The notes beneath the pieces were generated by a model, which saw only the letters and a program-made list of their open reading frames with translations, had not been told where the DNA came from and did no database searches. A stretch of 64,000 nucleotides of DNA from Hyalella azteca (taxonomy: Eukaryota > Arthropoda > Malacostraca > Amphipoda > Hyalellidae): positions 21,729 to 85,728 of the forward strand of contig NW_025936290.1 in NCBI RefSeq assembly GCF_000764305.2, in the 5' to 3' direction. Positions 21,942 to 34,229 of this stretch are shown here, piece after piece. The first letter of the stretch is position 1, and every line of letters starts with the position of its first letter. Both the position numbers and the translations under genes were made by a program.

Positions 21942-22663
21942 CCTCATGCATCAATTTTTTGTGTAATCATCATGAGTATTTAATGAAGGTTAATGATGAT
22001 TTACGTCAATTGTCATAATCAATTATGCCCGACCAACTTCCCGCTAGATTATATTTTTTATAAGGTAATCAAGTGTATTTAATTATGGCCAATGCAGGCT
22101 TCGTATCAGTCTTTGATGGTTTAATTATTCGAATCAAATTGAAGGTTTTAGGAGAATTGTTCTATTACAAAGCTGTCACGGCGAGTGAATTCAACGCAAT
22201 TCAATAATCGAAGCACAGTTGTTAATTACCTCTAATTTGCGCCATTTTTGCATAAAAAATTCAAACTGGAACTTTGATTCAATAATTAATACGTTTTCTA
22301 TTTACTTGCCTCAAGCGTCAGAGAAACTTGAATATAAACTACCAGCTGATTTTTTCACAATAACTTTTATTAATAGAATTATTTTGAATTTGAGAGTAAA
22401 TGTCTAAGGTCACGGCCACGACGCCCGCTCTCTAGCCCGTATCTTCCCGCCTGCCGCACGTTAGCTACGGTATACGTAGTTAGCTATACCATAATAATTT
22501 AGTAACTCGGAATTTGGTAACTATGGCATGAAATGCAGTCACTGCGTCAACTTCAAGACGCAGAGCAAAGTAGCGGTTATGTCAGTGGGCAATTCTTGTA
22601 GTTACAATTTCTGAAAGTCCTCTCGTAACGTCACCGTAACGTGAACTGGTCGACATTTGAGTC
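21942..22663. other. Unassigned AT-rich spacer
   Basis: No AATAAA poly-A signal lies close after the TAA at 21941. A 62-codon plus frame (22219-22407) is not recognised. Confidence 0.45.
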
Positions 22664-22801
22664 ATGAATTTGTCAGGCGCTGCTGGAACATCGAGACTTT
22701 ATGAGCCCTCGGCAGTGATTCCCGAAGGAAATTCTGGCGCGAGTCTCAAGGATCTGCAGCAAAAGCCGGAATGTCGGGCCATTGTGGAGGACGTCATGTA
22801 A
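22664..22801 (+). CDS. Candidate 45-codon ORF / first exon with donor-like end
   Basis: ATG at 22664 opens 45 codons ending TAA at 22799-22801, in a patch of about even base composition. The peptide is polar and unbiased, e.g. SLKDLQQKPECRAIVEDVM. The last codons overlap CAT|GTAAGG, a good 5' splice-site match at 22797/22798, so the true exon could end there and skip the stop. No family is recognised. An upstream in-frame TGA (22658-22660) makes this ATG the start if the frame is real. Confidence 0.25.
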   Translation: MNLSGAAGTSRLYEPSAVIPEGNSGASLKDLQQKPECRAIVEDVM

Positions 22802-23112
22802 GGGTTCCTTCGTCTCTTATTTTCAGCGATTGAAGAGCACGAGGAAGAGCTTCACGTTTTCTAGGGATCGCGACTACGACTCGAATTCTTAGCAGACTTC
22901 TTCTTGGCAAGAAAGTCTGGTGAAAATCCTGCTAGCAAAAAAAACTACTCACTACAAAACTAGTGAGTTCTCCGAATATTATGAAGCTTCTCGAAGTTAT
23001 CCTTCTCGCACTCTTTCTGCCAGGCCACTCGTGTTGGATGTTGGAATATTTTTATGAATACGGTACCTGGAACTTAAGTAGCACACCTTTTCGACGAGAA
23101 TATTTTAAATGA
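22802..23112. other. Unassigned
   Basis: No supported feature. Confidence 0.45.
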
Positions 23113-23315
23113 ATTTACTGCCCATAACAGGTCTGCCCATAACAGGTCTGCCCATAACAGATCTGCCCATAACAGGTCTGCCCATAACAGGTCTGCCTAT
23201 AACAGGTCTGCCCATAACAGGTCTGCCCATAAAAGGTCTGCCCATAACAGGTCTGCCCATAACAGGTCTGCCCATAACAGGACTGCCCATAAGAGGTCTG
23301 TTCATAACAGGATAA
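23113..23315. repeat. 15-bp minisatellite (CCCATAACAGGTCTG), ~13 units
   Basis: Thirteen near-identical 15-bp units. Because 15 is a multiple of three, each strand reads a pentapeptide repeat (LPITG on plus, GRPVM on minus), giving 68- and 81-codon frames. Both strands being open argues for a non-coding minisatellite. Confidence 0.95.
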
Positions 23316-25504
23316 ATGACTGCTACTTTACCAAGAAGCGTCCCAAGCACTAAAGTGAATCTGTACTCAAGTTAGCACTTGTTCAGTTTCGATATAGTAG
23401 AATTTATTACTTTGCATGTAAATTAATTGTCTTATACTCCTAAATTCTCTGCCACGACATCAATAAAGCTGGTAATTAAGCTAACTAAAGTGAGGTCACT
23501 AGAGATCGATGCGTGTAACAGAGCTCGTAACGAGGCTTTTTAACAGACGGGAAGCACGAGTAACTCAATGAAATGTCAGGCTAGTTTACCGGCAGCTTCT
23601 TAAATGAATGTTTTTTTTTTTCATTTTTGAACGTAAACATTCTTTTGTATTTTTTTAAACGTTTGTGCGTTAGATATCTTTTATATATAATTATCAACTT
23701 ATATCAATATTAGGTGGGTACATATAAATCTTGACATTATAGCAGCAAATGTCAATAATTGTATGGACTATAAATTAAATAGATCATGTATCATATGGTA
23801 ATATAGTGAAATAATATATAAACATAGATATATTTACAAGCATTAATGATGAGAAAACGTGAAACTCATCCCCAGCTGTATCATTTCACGTTATTCATGA
23901 AAATATTCACGAAAATAGGTAAAAATGTGTCGCCAAGGCTCCGACAAGAAATGTGCTGTCAAAATCGGGCCATGGAGCTGCTTCCTCTTAAGTGCCAATT
24001 ATTATCTGTTTTTCAGCTCGGTATGTGTAGTAAATTATTCATAACGATGTCACTGCCAACAAGAGCTTACCGTGAAGCGGTAACTTAGAGGCCTGATGCG
24101 AGCTCGCAACCTCTCCAGGCTTGCCAGATGGTGGTGTATAAAACGGCCAAATCTGCTTATAAAAAATGCCATAAATTGCCACAGTTAAATATCTACTAAT
24201 AAGAGTATTTAAATTAGCAAATTTATTATTTGTGGAGAAACAATTCAATTTTCTTATTGATTGAAAAACACAAAAAAAATTAAGGCGTTCATTAGTTTTT
24301 GCCGGCCAACGTAATTCAAAAAAGGCCAGATCGTCGAATTTGACCGAAAAATGGCCCATCTGGCTACACAGACCTGAACTGGCCCCAGATGAGAGTGACA
24401 TCCTAAGCGCTAATTAAGCGACACCTTGCTTAGGAATTGGCATGACTTGCTTGGGAACTTGCGATCGTCAGACTTGCTTTATTTGTTTTTTTTTTTTGCG
24501 TAGGGTGTGAATGTGAAACTAGAAGAATAGTCCAAAAATTTTTTACTAATGCTGACAAAGATTTTATTTTTATATACAATTTATTTATTGTTCGTAATAT
24601 AAATAATTTATAAATTAGGTTTCGATAACATATATCAATTTAAAAATAAATTATAAGTTTTCCTTGATCTATTTGCTGATTAAAATTAAATTGTGCACAT
24701 GTTGGCAAGGTTGAACAGTGAAAAATCGCTTCTGTTGCACAGCGGCCATTTTAAAACCTTTAAAGCTGTTTGCAAGGATAAATTGAATTACCGTGAATTG
24801 ATGAATTACCGTGAATTATAATGTAATTAATTAATAAAACACAGTCGTTTTACATTGTAAATTGGAGTGAAACCAAATTATATAAAAATTAAGTTGATAA
24901 TTTACTGATGATATTCCATCTGCAGCTCCAGCGCCAAAATAAAATAATAAAGCGAAAATTAATAATAGTTCTTGTTTGTTTTGAAGTTAATTAGCGACTA
25001 CGAACATATTATAGTTAATCTGTGCAGTGAATTATACGAAACAACTTTATTACGGTTACAGCGTTATTTATCCCTTCCATTCTATTCCTATCCATATGAA
25101 TATATCCTCTCTTCCAATTCCTATGATCGAGTCTGATTCATTTAAAATATTCATGTTTAACAAATACTCAATCCCGGTACAATTTATATCGACTTTGAAC
25201 ACATCATTCTTACAAAACTTTCTTTAATTCTGCCTAGAAAAAGCTGTACGAAACATGATCAAAATAACTCTCTTTATATATTAACGTAAATATAACTTGG
25301 CTTAAAAAATATGACTGCATGGCAATTACAGATCTGCATTTGACGGTGGTGAGTACAAATGACTGGACTGAACTGCAGTCCCTCTCACGCATTCAGGTTT
25401 TTAATTTGATTGCTCGATGAATGTGACATCAAAACGCGTCCTGGAATGCACGCAGCGATATCCATGCCTTTATCCTGCCACGAAGCGCCTCTGCCGGGGT
25501 AAAG
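23316..25504. other. Unassigned AT-rich region
   Basis: Contains a T run near 23612 and another near 24488. A 120-codon minus frame (24039-24401) and an 80-codon plus frame (23846-24088) have no recognised domains or supporting signals. Confidence 0.45.
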
Positions 25505-26050
25505 GCCCAGCAGGGTTAACTGAATTGGGTAACTCTGGCAGGGTCAACTGAATTTAGTAACTCTGGCAGAATCATCTGAATTTGGTTTATCGGTCAGGGT
25601 TAACTGAATTTGGTAACTCGGACAGAGTCAACTGAATTTGGTAACTCGGACAGAGTCAACTGAACTTGGTAAATCGGACAGGGTTCACTGAATTTAGTTA
25701 CTCGGGCCCAGTCAACTGAATTTTATAACTCGGACAGAGTCAACTGAATTTGGTAACTCGGACAGAATCAACTGAATTTGGTATATCGGTCAGGGTTAAC
25801 TGAAATTGGTAAATCGGACAGAGTCAACTGAATTTGGTAACTATGGCAGAATGAAATGAATTGGGTTTGTCAGACAGGGTCAACTGAATTTGGTAACTCG
25901 GACAGAGTTAACTTAGTAACTCGGACAGAGTCAACTGAATTTGGTTTATCGGACAGGGTCAACTGAATTTGATTTATCGGACAGGGTTGAAGACTGAATT
26001 TGATTGCAGGGTTAATTGAATTTTAGTCGACTTGACCAGAGTCAACTGCA
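25505..26050. repeat. ~29-bp minisatellite (GTCAACTGAATTTGGTAACT)
   Basis: About 18 divergent copies of a 29-bp unit, GTCAACTGAATTTGGTAACT followed by CGGACAGAG. Divergence is high and several units are truncated or carry GGTTAAC/GGTTTATC variants, so this array is older than the 50-bp array at 27.3-28.6 kb. Confidence 0.92.
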
Positions 26051-27284
26051 CTCGCCAGATCTGATTAAAGGCAACGAGAATCTCATAGAACGTTTCTGCA
26101 GCAATGGTTTGCAATGAATGTTGTAGCCTTCCTGCAATCAACGAGTTCATTTAGTATTGCATGCATAATTATCAGGTTATTCAGAATGTAGGGTATGCTC
26201 TGTTGAAATAGAAATATAATCAAGTGCCCTGCTGAAAAAGATAGAGAAACAACTTTGGGTGTTAGTTAGGCGATTGATGTATAAATTTATGAAACATTGT
26301 AGTCAGGGCAGTGAATCAAAATTTCTGAAACATTGTAGTCAGGGCAATGAATCAAAATTGAAGTGAATAATTATAATTTAGCTCGAGTAGATTCGCCGTA
26401 ATTTTAAACGAATTGAACTTGAAATATTACCAGGGATGGTGCTAATAAAGTGATGGGAGCAATTTCATTTCAAGATTTAGAAAAACAAGGCAAGACTTCT
26501 TACCAAAATTGATGTATGGATGGTGACAAAAAACGACTCCACGATTTAGATAAAAAGGGGGAAATTCTACACTAATTAATGTAATTCAACATTCAATCCG
26601 TTACATAAAAATCGACAAATTATTACCCAAAGAATATTCTGAATCTGTAATATGATAGTTCAAGACAAATATCTCAATTATATTTTCATTTATAGAGCAT
26701 CAAATACCGAGTTCAGTGAACAAGAAGCTTGCACGGAATATTTGCTGATGTGGCCACTTTTCGAGGACGCTACTCCGGCAATCAAACTTTACCAAACTTT
26801 GCTTAGAAGTTCCGTGTTCCTGAAGTGTCTGGCGAATCGCGGTCTACGAAGTTCAACAGTGGCTACGGAACAAGAGTGGATATATACTTAGTTTATATTG
26901 ACATGCTTTTTACTCAAACTTTGATAAATACAGATTCTGTTTTGATATTTTGCTCAAACTTTGATGTACACAGAGTTTGTGTTGACCCTCTTTTCACTCA
27001 GTTCTTCTATTGTATTACGCAGAATTCTTCAATAACGTATTCATCTTGCAGCGCATTGCTTGAAAAAAACAAGAATAAAGACAAGCATCGTACAGTTCAG
27101 TTATTATTTGAATCTTTCGGAAAGAAAGATTTTTTGCTCTGGCTTGAGTGTTAAGATCGACTGTAGCAAATAAGAGCAATCGAATCTTCTTGTTTCGAAA
27201 ATAATTCTCGCGACAAATTTTTGATAAGTTATTATTTTGTTTGGAAATTTTGTTGTGTTGTTGAGAAATAATCATAACTCAATC
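26051..27284. other. Unassigned; one 41-44-bp direct duplicate
   Basis: TGAAACATTGTAGTCAGGGC is repeated at about 26289 and 26331, followed each time by ARTGAATCAAAATT. ORFs at 26652-27275 overlap on both strands and are not recognised. Confidence 0.6.
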
Positions 27285-28575
27285 TCCTGTATTGTTCAAG
27301 TCTCGTTCTGTCCTGAGAACCATAACTAAAAAACTTCCTGTATTGTTCAGGTCTGGTTCTTCCTGAGAGCCATAACTCAATTAATGTAGTGTTCAAGTCT
27401 GGTTCTGTCCTGAGAACCATAACTCAATTTCCTGTATTGTTAAAGTCTGGTTCTGTCCTGAGAACCATAACTCAATATCCTGTATTGCTCATGTATGGTT
27501 CTGTCCTGAGAACCATAACTCAATATCCTGTATAGTGTTCAAGTCTGGTTCTGTCCTGAGAACCATAACTCAATTTCCTGCATAGTGTTCAAGTCTGGTT
27601 CTGTCCTGAGAACCATAACTCAATTTCCTGCATAGTGTTCAAGTCTGGTTCTGTCCTGAGAACCATAACTCAATTTCCTGCATAGTGTTCAAGTCTGGTT
27701 CTGTCCTGAGAACCATAACTCAATTTCCTGCATAGTGTTCAAGTCTGGTTCTGTCCTGAGAACCATAACTCAATTTCCTGCATAGTGTTCAAGTCTGGTT
27801 CTGTCCTGAGAACCATAACTCAATTTCCTGCATAGTGTTCAAGTCTGGTTCTGTCCTGAGAACCATAACTCAATTTCCTGCATAGTGTTCAAGTCTGGTT
27901 CTGTCCTGAGAACCATAACTCAATTTCCTGCATAGTGTTCAAGTCTGGTTCTGTCCTGAGAACCATAACTCAATTTCCTGCATAGTGTTCAAGTCTGGTT
28001 CTGTCCTGAGAACCATAACTCAATTTCCTGCATAGTGTTCAAGTCTGGTTCTGTCCTGAGAACCATAACTCAATTTCCTGCATAGTGTTCAAGTCTGGTT
28101 CTGTCCTGAGAACCATAACTCAATTTCCTGCATAGTGTTCAAGTCTGGTTCTGTCCTGAGAACCATAACTCAATTTCCTGTATTGTTCAAGTCTGGTTCT
28201 GTCCTGAGAACCATAACTCAATATCCTGTATTGTGTTCAAGTCTGTTTCTGTCCTGAGAACCATAACTCAATATCCTGTAGTGTTCAAGTCTGGCTCTGT
28301 CCTGAGAACCATAACTCAATATCCTGTATAGTGTTCAAGTCTGTTTCTATCCTGAGAACCATAACTCAGTTTCTTGTAGTTTTTAAGTCTGGTTCTGTCT
28401 TGAGAACCATAACTCAATATCCTGTATAGTGTTCAAGTCTGGTTCTGTCCTGAGAACCATAACTCAATTTCCTGTATTGTTCAAGTCTGGTTCTGTCCTG
28501 AGAACCATAACTCAATAGTCTGTAAAGTGTTCAAGTCTGGTTCTGTCCTGAGAACCATAACTCAATTTCCTGTAG
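27285..28575. repeat. 50-bp minisatellite, ~26 units, central block homogenised
   Basis: The unit contains GTTCAAGTCTGGTTCTGTCC, TGAGAACCATAACTCAATTT and CCTGCATAGT. Twelve successive 50-bp units (CCTGCATAGT starting at 27577 and every 50 bp to 28127) look identical. Flanking units are shorter or diverged (TGTATTGTT, TATCC variants). Each unit contains GGTTCTgtcctgAGAACC, a perfect 6-bp hairpin. No unit-scale ORF persists. Confidence 0.97.
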
Positions 28576-28584
28576 TGTTCAGGC

Positions 28585-28918
28585 CAGGTCTTACACATGG
28601 AGTATCACGGATACCAAAGAAGATACACGCACCTGTCACGGTGAGACGGTCGGGTTTCTTAGTCTCGTGCTCAGCAAACCTGAGAAGAGCGGCGATAAAT
28701 TTTGGTTTGCGTGAGCGAATTCGATGGACCGAGAAATCCAGGACCAAAGTTCAGGTCTTACACATGAAGTATCACGGATACCAAAGAAGATACACGCACC
28801 TGTCATGGTGAGACGGTCGTGTTTCTTAGTCTCGTGCTCAGCAAACCTGAGAAGAGCAGCGATAAATTTTGGTTTGCGTGAGCGAATTCGATGGACCGAG
28901 AAATCCAGGACCAAAGTG
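28585..28918. repeat. Tandem duplication, two 167-bp units
   Basis: Units begin at 28585 and 28752 with CAGGTCTTACACATG and end at GAAATCCAGGACCAAAGT. They differ at only a handful of positions, so the duplication is recent. The frames seen here on both strands (61-94 codons) are duplicated with the DNA. No protein family is recognised for GVSRIPKKIHAPV or its antisense. The left edge abuts the 50-bp array. Confidence 0.92.
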
Positions 28919-29559
28919 CAATTCTCAGCCGCTTACTCCGCAAAATTTGTACCATGGAGATTTCATTTCGAGGCCTAAGGCGTTTGGAAGAATTACTAAA
29001 TTGATTTACCAATTTAATGAAGTTACCTAAGAGCAGAATGGGATGCCAATCCTCTTTAAAATAATGCACCTTGCAAAATCTAGTATTGGTTGGGTATTTT
29101 ATTTCATAAAACGTANCGCCGACACTTCTATTCTATTCTATTCTATTCTAAATCTATGGATGAAATATAATCATTAATATGCCATTCACTTATATTCTTC
29201 AGTTAGTGTGGAGTAAGTAACAAGACTAAACATAGAGTTATTTCAATATTGGGCTAAATTTAATTTTTAAAATAAATTATGTCAATTTAACGGAAAATCT
29301 CAAGCCCTAGAGCAAAAAGCTCCACAAAGTGAGTATGAATCCAAAGCAAATATGCTAATGAATCTTGCGCTCATCTGACGGTATTCATATAAAAATTCCC
29401 AGTAACATTTAAATTTATTTATTGCTCCCACAGACAGATAATAAATTTTACCTGTGGAACAAGGCTGATCACTTTTAAACTTTTCGGTGGCATGGAAAGT
29501 TATGCCCATTTTGAAAAGCATGACGCCGTCCGAGGAAATGACAGATTATGGTTATGCCA
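28919..29559. other. Unassigned; one N and a (TTCTA)5 microsatellite
   Basis: An ambiguous base lies at 29116, followed by five perfect TTCTA units (29126-29150). Nothing else is recognised. Confidence 0.7.
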
Positions 29560-30345
29560 TATATAAGCCTTCACATTCACGCCATTAAATACTACAGGCA
29601 AGTTCTCGGTACAAAAATACGTCGGTGATTTTGGTGATAAAATGACGGGTATTGCTAATCAATATATAAGCCTTCACATTCACGCCATTAAATACTGCAG
29701 GCAAGTTCTCGGTACAAAAATACGTCGGTGATGCTGGTGATAAAATGACGGATGATGGCTAATCTGTACATCTGCTTCACACTACGCCACTAAATACCGC
29801 AGGCTTCACCTTCCAAGTTCGCTGAGCAAGGATGTGCTTGCGATGCGCATGCGCGGTGCACTTTTCCGAACATTGCTGTGGAAGTGGCAAGTTCTCTGTC
29901 CAAAAATACGTCGGTGATGTTGGTGATAAAATGACAGATGATGGCTAAACCATAAATATGCCTTCACATTCACGCCACTAAATACTACAGGCAAGTTCTC
30001 GGTATACAAAGTACGTCTGTGATGCTGGTGATAAAAAGACGGATGATGGCTAATCCATATATAAGCCTTCACATTCACGCCATTAAATACTACAGGCAAG
30101 TTTTCTGTCCAAACATACGTCGGTGATGCTGGTGATAATATAATATGACGGGTGATAGCTAATCAATACATCTGCTTCACACTACGCCACTAAATACCGC
30201 AGGCAAGTTCTTTGTACAAAAATGCGTCGGTGATGTTGGTGATAAAATGACTGATGATGGCTAATCAATACATCTGCTTCACACTACGCCACTAAATACC
30301 GTAGACAACTTCGCTGTACATGAATGCGCATGCGCGATGCACTTT
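29560..30345. repeat. ~103-112-bp satellite-like tandem repeat, ~7 units
   Basis: Units share GGCAAGTTCTCGGTACAAAA, TACGTCGGTGATG(C/T)TGGTG, ATAAAATGACGG and a variable ending, either AAGCCTTCACATTCACGCCA or TCTGCTTCACACTACGCCAC. The two ending types alternate irregularly. Two units (about 29830-29890 and 30320-30365) carry an extra GATGCGCATGCGCGGTGCAC-type insert followed by TTTTCCGAACATTGCTGTG. These variants indicate a mosaic array shaped by unequal exchange. Confidence 0.9.
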
Positions 30346-31199
30346 TCCGAACATTGCTGTGAAAGTTGAGGCCTTCAGACGCGATTCTGAGCAGCGCGGC
30401 CAAACTATTCCAATCAGGCGTCGTTGAAGCTCAAGTTTAGCGCTCACCAAATATGTCATCAATCGCCCCATTGGATGTAACTTTATTATTTTTTATCGAC
30501 TAATCTTCTTCCGAAATTAAAATTCGTAATTAATAATTCTCTATGGTGTGGAGAATTAACGATGTAATGACACTAAACGAGTATGGTACTTTGAATTTAC
30601 CCCTTCTGTTACAGTGAACTTCCAACTGGTAATCAAATGTTCATTTATGATATAAGATTAGTAAGAAAAACGCGATTAACTAAAAAATTTGATTCTTCAT
30701 TTCAAGGATCTTAAAAATATTATGCATTATAATCGAATATCTCAGCCAATATTTCTTGAATGAGCACTATTTAAATCTGCTAAAAATTCCATTTAACAGA
30801 TGTACATTAAAAAGTAATTTATTTTATGTCCCGGAAGATGACGAAACTAGTCTATTCGTTGTTAAAAATTCTCTAAATTAACGTTTGATTTTGCTCCCCC
30901 TGCGTAACTGAGGAAAGAAGTTGACTTTGATTTAATTGCAGTTCTCGTTTGAGTGTCAGTCTCGGAGCGATCCGTTGAGACTGCAAAGGCATTTGCAAGA
31001 CGTCGATACGGTCTTCTGTCGCTCATTTGTATACAAGATTGGTACTTAAAGCAAGATTTTCCTCATGCAAAGCTAGCTCTAACGACCAATATTATACCAG
31101 CTTAGAACGATGAACGACCCAAAAGTCCCAGTAACTGACTCCATTACTCGACGCACTCGCGGCGCTGAGAGACCGGAATGTCTGCCGGGACGATCGAAC
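30346..31199. other. Unassigned
   Basis: No supported feature. A 70-codon minus frame at 31079-31291 includes the 17-bp array and is not credible. Confidence 0.45.
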
Positions 31200-31260
31200 G
31201 TCGGGGTGCTGACTAATGTGGGGTGCTGACTGATGTGGGGTGCTGACTGATGTGGGTAGT
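31200..31260. repeat. 17-bp minisatellite (GGGGTGCTGACTGATGT), ~3.5 units
   Basis: Tandem GGGGTGCTGACTAATGT / GGGGTGCTGACTGATGT copies in a small GC-rich patch. Confidence 0.85.
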
Positions 31261-32335
31261 GGAGAAAATTAGGAGATATTTGCACAAACAATAAAATAAT
31301 TACTTATTTATATAATAGAAAAAATTCATATAGATTTAATTAAGCTGGTTCAATTTACAATAAATCTAAAAATAGTGTCTGACAACCCTTTAGAAAATGT
31401 ACAAAGTAGAGTGAATGTGACGATGAGAAAAATCGTAATTTCAAGTTGGCATCATGTATTAGATATTCACTTTTATTAACATTTTTTTGACGAATGTTGA
31501 GTGAGAATAAAAACTTATATATGACGATAATTTTAAGTTAGCCGACACATTTTGTTTCAGTTTGTCCTCATCGCGCTATGAAAGCTTATTTGGCCTGACG
31601 GGATTAGTGACCATGAAGGAAATTTGTCATATTTGTTCCAGGTCATTTATGCCAGAATAAATAACACTTTTTGATATATTTGTATGTTGAGTAGCATAGC
31701 GTACTAACCTTGAATGTTGGATGATATGTTTTAAACAGTGACCAGAATTCAGAAATTCCTGTTCGTGATGGAGTCGGTCCAGAAATTGCTAATTTCAAGA
31801 AGTAATTCGAGAGCAATTAACTGCATCTGAATAACTGCATTATTGAAGCTCAATATTATCGGGTAATATTATACATGAATAAAAGTTACGCAGTGAAACC
31901 TCATTTTTTGTTCAATACCAATTAACTAATGTGGGTAAATTAATACCAATTGATGAAAAGGTAAAGATAAAGTATTTTTAGAGACTTCCCACAGTCTATG
32001 AATACTTAAATTCGGGAATATGAATTTTCCCCATCCTTATCCTGTATATTTTTGGGAGCGGCGACATCACAGGACGAAATTCACCAATTTAATTCTGTGA
32101 AGTCCTTAAATTTCTTATATAAAGTTCAAGCTGCCTGAAATTTCGCACGTCCTAATGCTTCAGTTCCCTTCTATTGGAATGTAAACATGTTGAGCAGAAA
32201 TTCCTCTATGGCACCAAAGAAACACGTCGAAATTCCTTGAAGGAAACGCGCTCGCGTGTATAAAAACAAGGGACGATATTCTAGTCTATTTTCCTCTGCG
32301 GGCGTCGGATGCTTGCCGTTCCAGTTGAACCTTAT
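31261..32335. other. Unassigned AT-rich region
   Basis: No supported feature. Confidence 0.45.
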
Positions 32336-32640
32336 GGCCGATTTTTGGCCGTTTATCACTGATTTCTGCCGTTTATCGCCTATTTTCTGCCGTTTATCAT
32401 TGATTTCTGGTCGTTTATCGCTAGATTTTGGCCGTTTATCACTGATTGCTGGCCGTTTATCGCTAACTTCTGGCAGTTGAACGCTGATTTCTGGCCGTAT
32501 ATCGCCGATTTTCTGCCGTTTATCGTTGATTTCTGGGCGTTTATCTTCGATTTCGGACAGTTTATTACTGATTTCTGGCCATTCATAGCCGATTCCTAAC
32601 CATTTATCGCTAATTTCTGGCCGTTCACCAGAAATTGCTT
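32336..32640. repeat. 21-bp minisatellite (GCCGTTTATCGCTGATTTCTG), ~14 units
   Basis: About 14 copies close to GCCGTTTATCRCTGATTTCT plus one G. Divergence between units is considerable. The unit is seven codons long, so frames stay open on both strands (74 plus, 68 minus); this is a length effect. Confidence 0.93.
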
Positions 32641-32885
32641 ATGACGCGTGTGCCTTGGAGAACAGCATAGTTACCCCTATGTTGAATATTGCACGGCTCG
32701 ACTCAATTAAGCGATAATAAAACTTATAATCAGACATGTATTCCATAGGTGAGGTACGAGGGGGGATCACTTCGCCACACAAAATGTTTGGTGAGATTAA
32801 TGTAGTAAAGTAATGATGAAGTATGGTGATATTTATGGTGCAATGGAATAGTATATTAGGGAGAGGTGTATCCTGTAAGTTAAAA
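32641..32885. other. Unassigned
   Basis: Nothing recognised. Confidence 0.4.
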
Positions 32886-33063
32886 GCTCACGCAGAGAAA
32901 TGATTACAACTTTGTCCAAATAACGATGAAATTTTCGCCTTGTGGTGTTGATATTGAACCAGTTTGGACCCGCAAAGATGCGTATTAGAGCTTGGTGCAG
33001 GAAGTGTGTCACCATTATTTGGCCAATTTGATTCAATCACTATAGCCCAATTACTGAGAGTAA
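32886..33063. mobile_element. MITE-like family, copy 4 (nearly full length)
   Basis: The left end CTCACGCAGAGAAATGA resembles the CTACACTCAGATAAAT terminus of copy 5, and the interior shares ACTTTGTCCAAATAACGATG with copy 3. GAACCAGTTTGGACCC...GGTGCAGGAAGTGTGTCACC aligns with copies 1 and 5. The right end ATTACTGAGAGTAATG corresponds to the TTWTCTGAGTGTAG terminus. The right end is also the first unit of the adjoining array. Confidence 0.6.
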
Positions 33064-33187
33064 TGTACGGTGAGATGTATATCACTGAGAGTAATATGTA
33101 CGGTGAGATGTATATCACTGAGAGTAATGTACGGTGAAATGTATATCAATGAGTGTAATGTACGGTGAGATGTACATCACTGATGTA
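33053..33187. repeat. ~31-33-bp array starting at the MITE terminus
   Basis: Four copies of CTGAGAGTAATGTACGGTGA followed by GATGTATATCA. The first copy begins inside the right terminal sequence of MITE copy 4, so the array appears to have been made by repeated duplication of the element end plus about 20 bp of flank. Confidence 0.85.
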
Positions 33188-34229
33188 CAACTCACACACT
33201 TCAAATTAGGATGTAAAGATTCCCTAATTACCTATTTGTACCACATCTACATTCGCTATTAATCTATCCACAAAATAATAACAAATAATAATAACAATAT
33301 TATGAACAACATAGGAACAATTTTTAACAGAAGTATTTTTCTTCCAATCTCACATCAATTGCAAGAAAAAATGTAGCTCCTGAGCCGGCCAAGAAATTTA
33401 ATCCGGCTCGGCCTGTGCTACAGAAACTTCCTGAGTGACGGCAACACGTTACGAGGCTTTGCAAGAAGCTAAACCTTTTATTCCCTAGTCTTTAGATTGA
33501 CTGCAATCAGGGGTGATTATCATCAGAAAAATCGCCCGCTTCTCGTAGTGTTTTTTTTTTACCTCAGAGGCGAAGGCGGTTAATGACTGCGTTTTTTCCA
33601 TCGAAGTCGAAAAATCAACAAATGAATGGATGATACGTCTCGTGACCGAGACTGATCTGACGAAGCGTCAGTTCATCGATCAACGTGGAGGATTAAAATG
33701 TATTATGTTGCTTTATTTAGGCTATTATTAAGTTTTTTGAGTTTAATAGCAATAAAAATATATTTTTAAATGCTTCATTTGTTTTCTCTTTTTTACTTGA
33801 ATAATGAGCGGACAAACTACTGACGCATGCTGCGACGTCACTCTAGCGCAGTCATGATCGATCTTAACAAACTCTCTGTTAATCATATTCCCCTTACCGC
33901 CAGAGATGTTCATACAAATTTTATTGAGTTTTTCTGCAAAATTTAAAATTCTAATTGATGCTATCAGTTCTCTTAACCATATATTTTTAATGACATTTTC
34001 GGCGATTCTTCATTCTAGATATTGCATAATGAGTCATCTCAGTCCTCCTGAATTTTTTGACATAATAGACATCTGCTTCAATTTACTAAGATGTTTCATC
34101 TTAGCAATAGAATAAACTGAAATTTATTAAAGGCAACATTTCATTATGAAATTATTCTTATCACTTCCAACTAATCTTCCATTTGTGGTACCTGTCAAAA
34201 TAATCGACAATCTATGTAGATATTCTATG
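33188..34229. other. Unassigned AT-rich region
   Basis: A T10 run lies near 33551. The 69-codon plus frame 33906-34115 is Phe/Ile/Leu-rich, as expected in AT-rich DNA. Nothing recognised. Confidence 0.45.

Noticed and set aside
23105..23350. LPITG repeats as sortase-type LPXTG motifs
   Set aside because: A 15-bp minisatellite read in one of its frames. The context is eukaryotic, and there is no signal peptide or membrane anchor.
27285..28575. CRISPR array
   Set aside because: Repeats are directly adjacent with no unique spacers, no Cas genes are present and the genome appears eukaryotic.
28527..29069. Pair of duplicated genes on either strand (61-94 codons)
   Set aside because: The frames simply follow a recent 167-bp duplication. 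Length is not a multiple of three, and translations are unrecognised.
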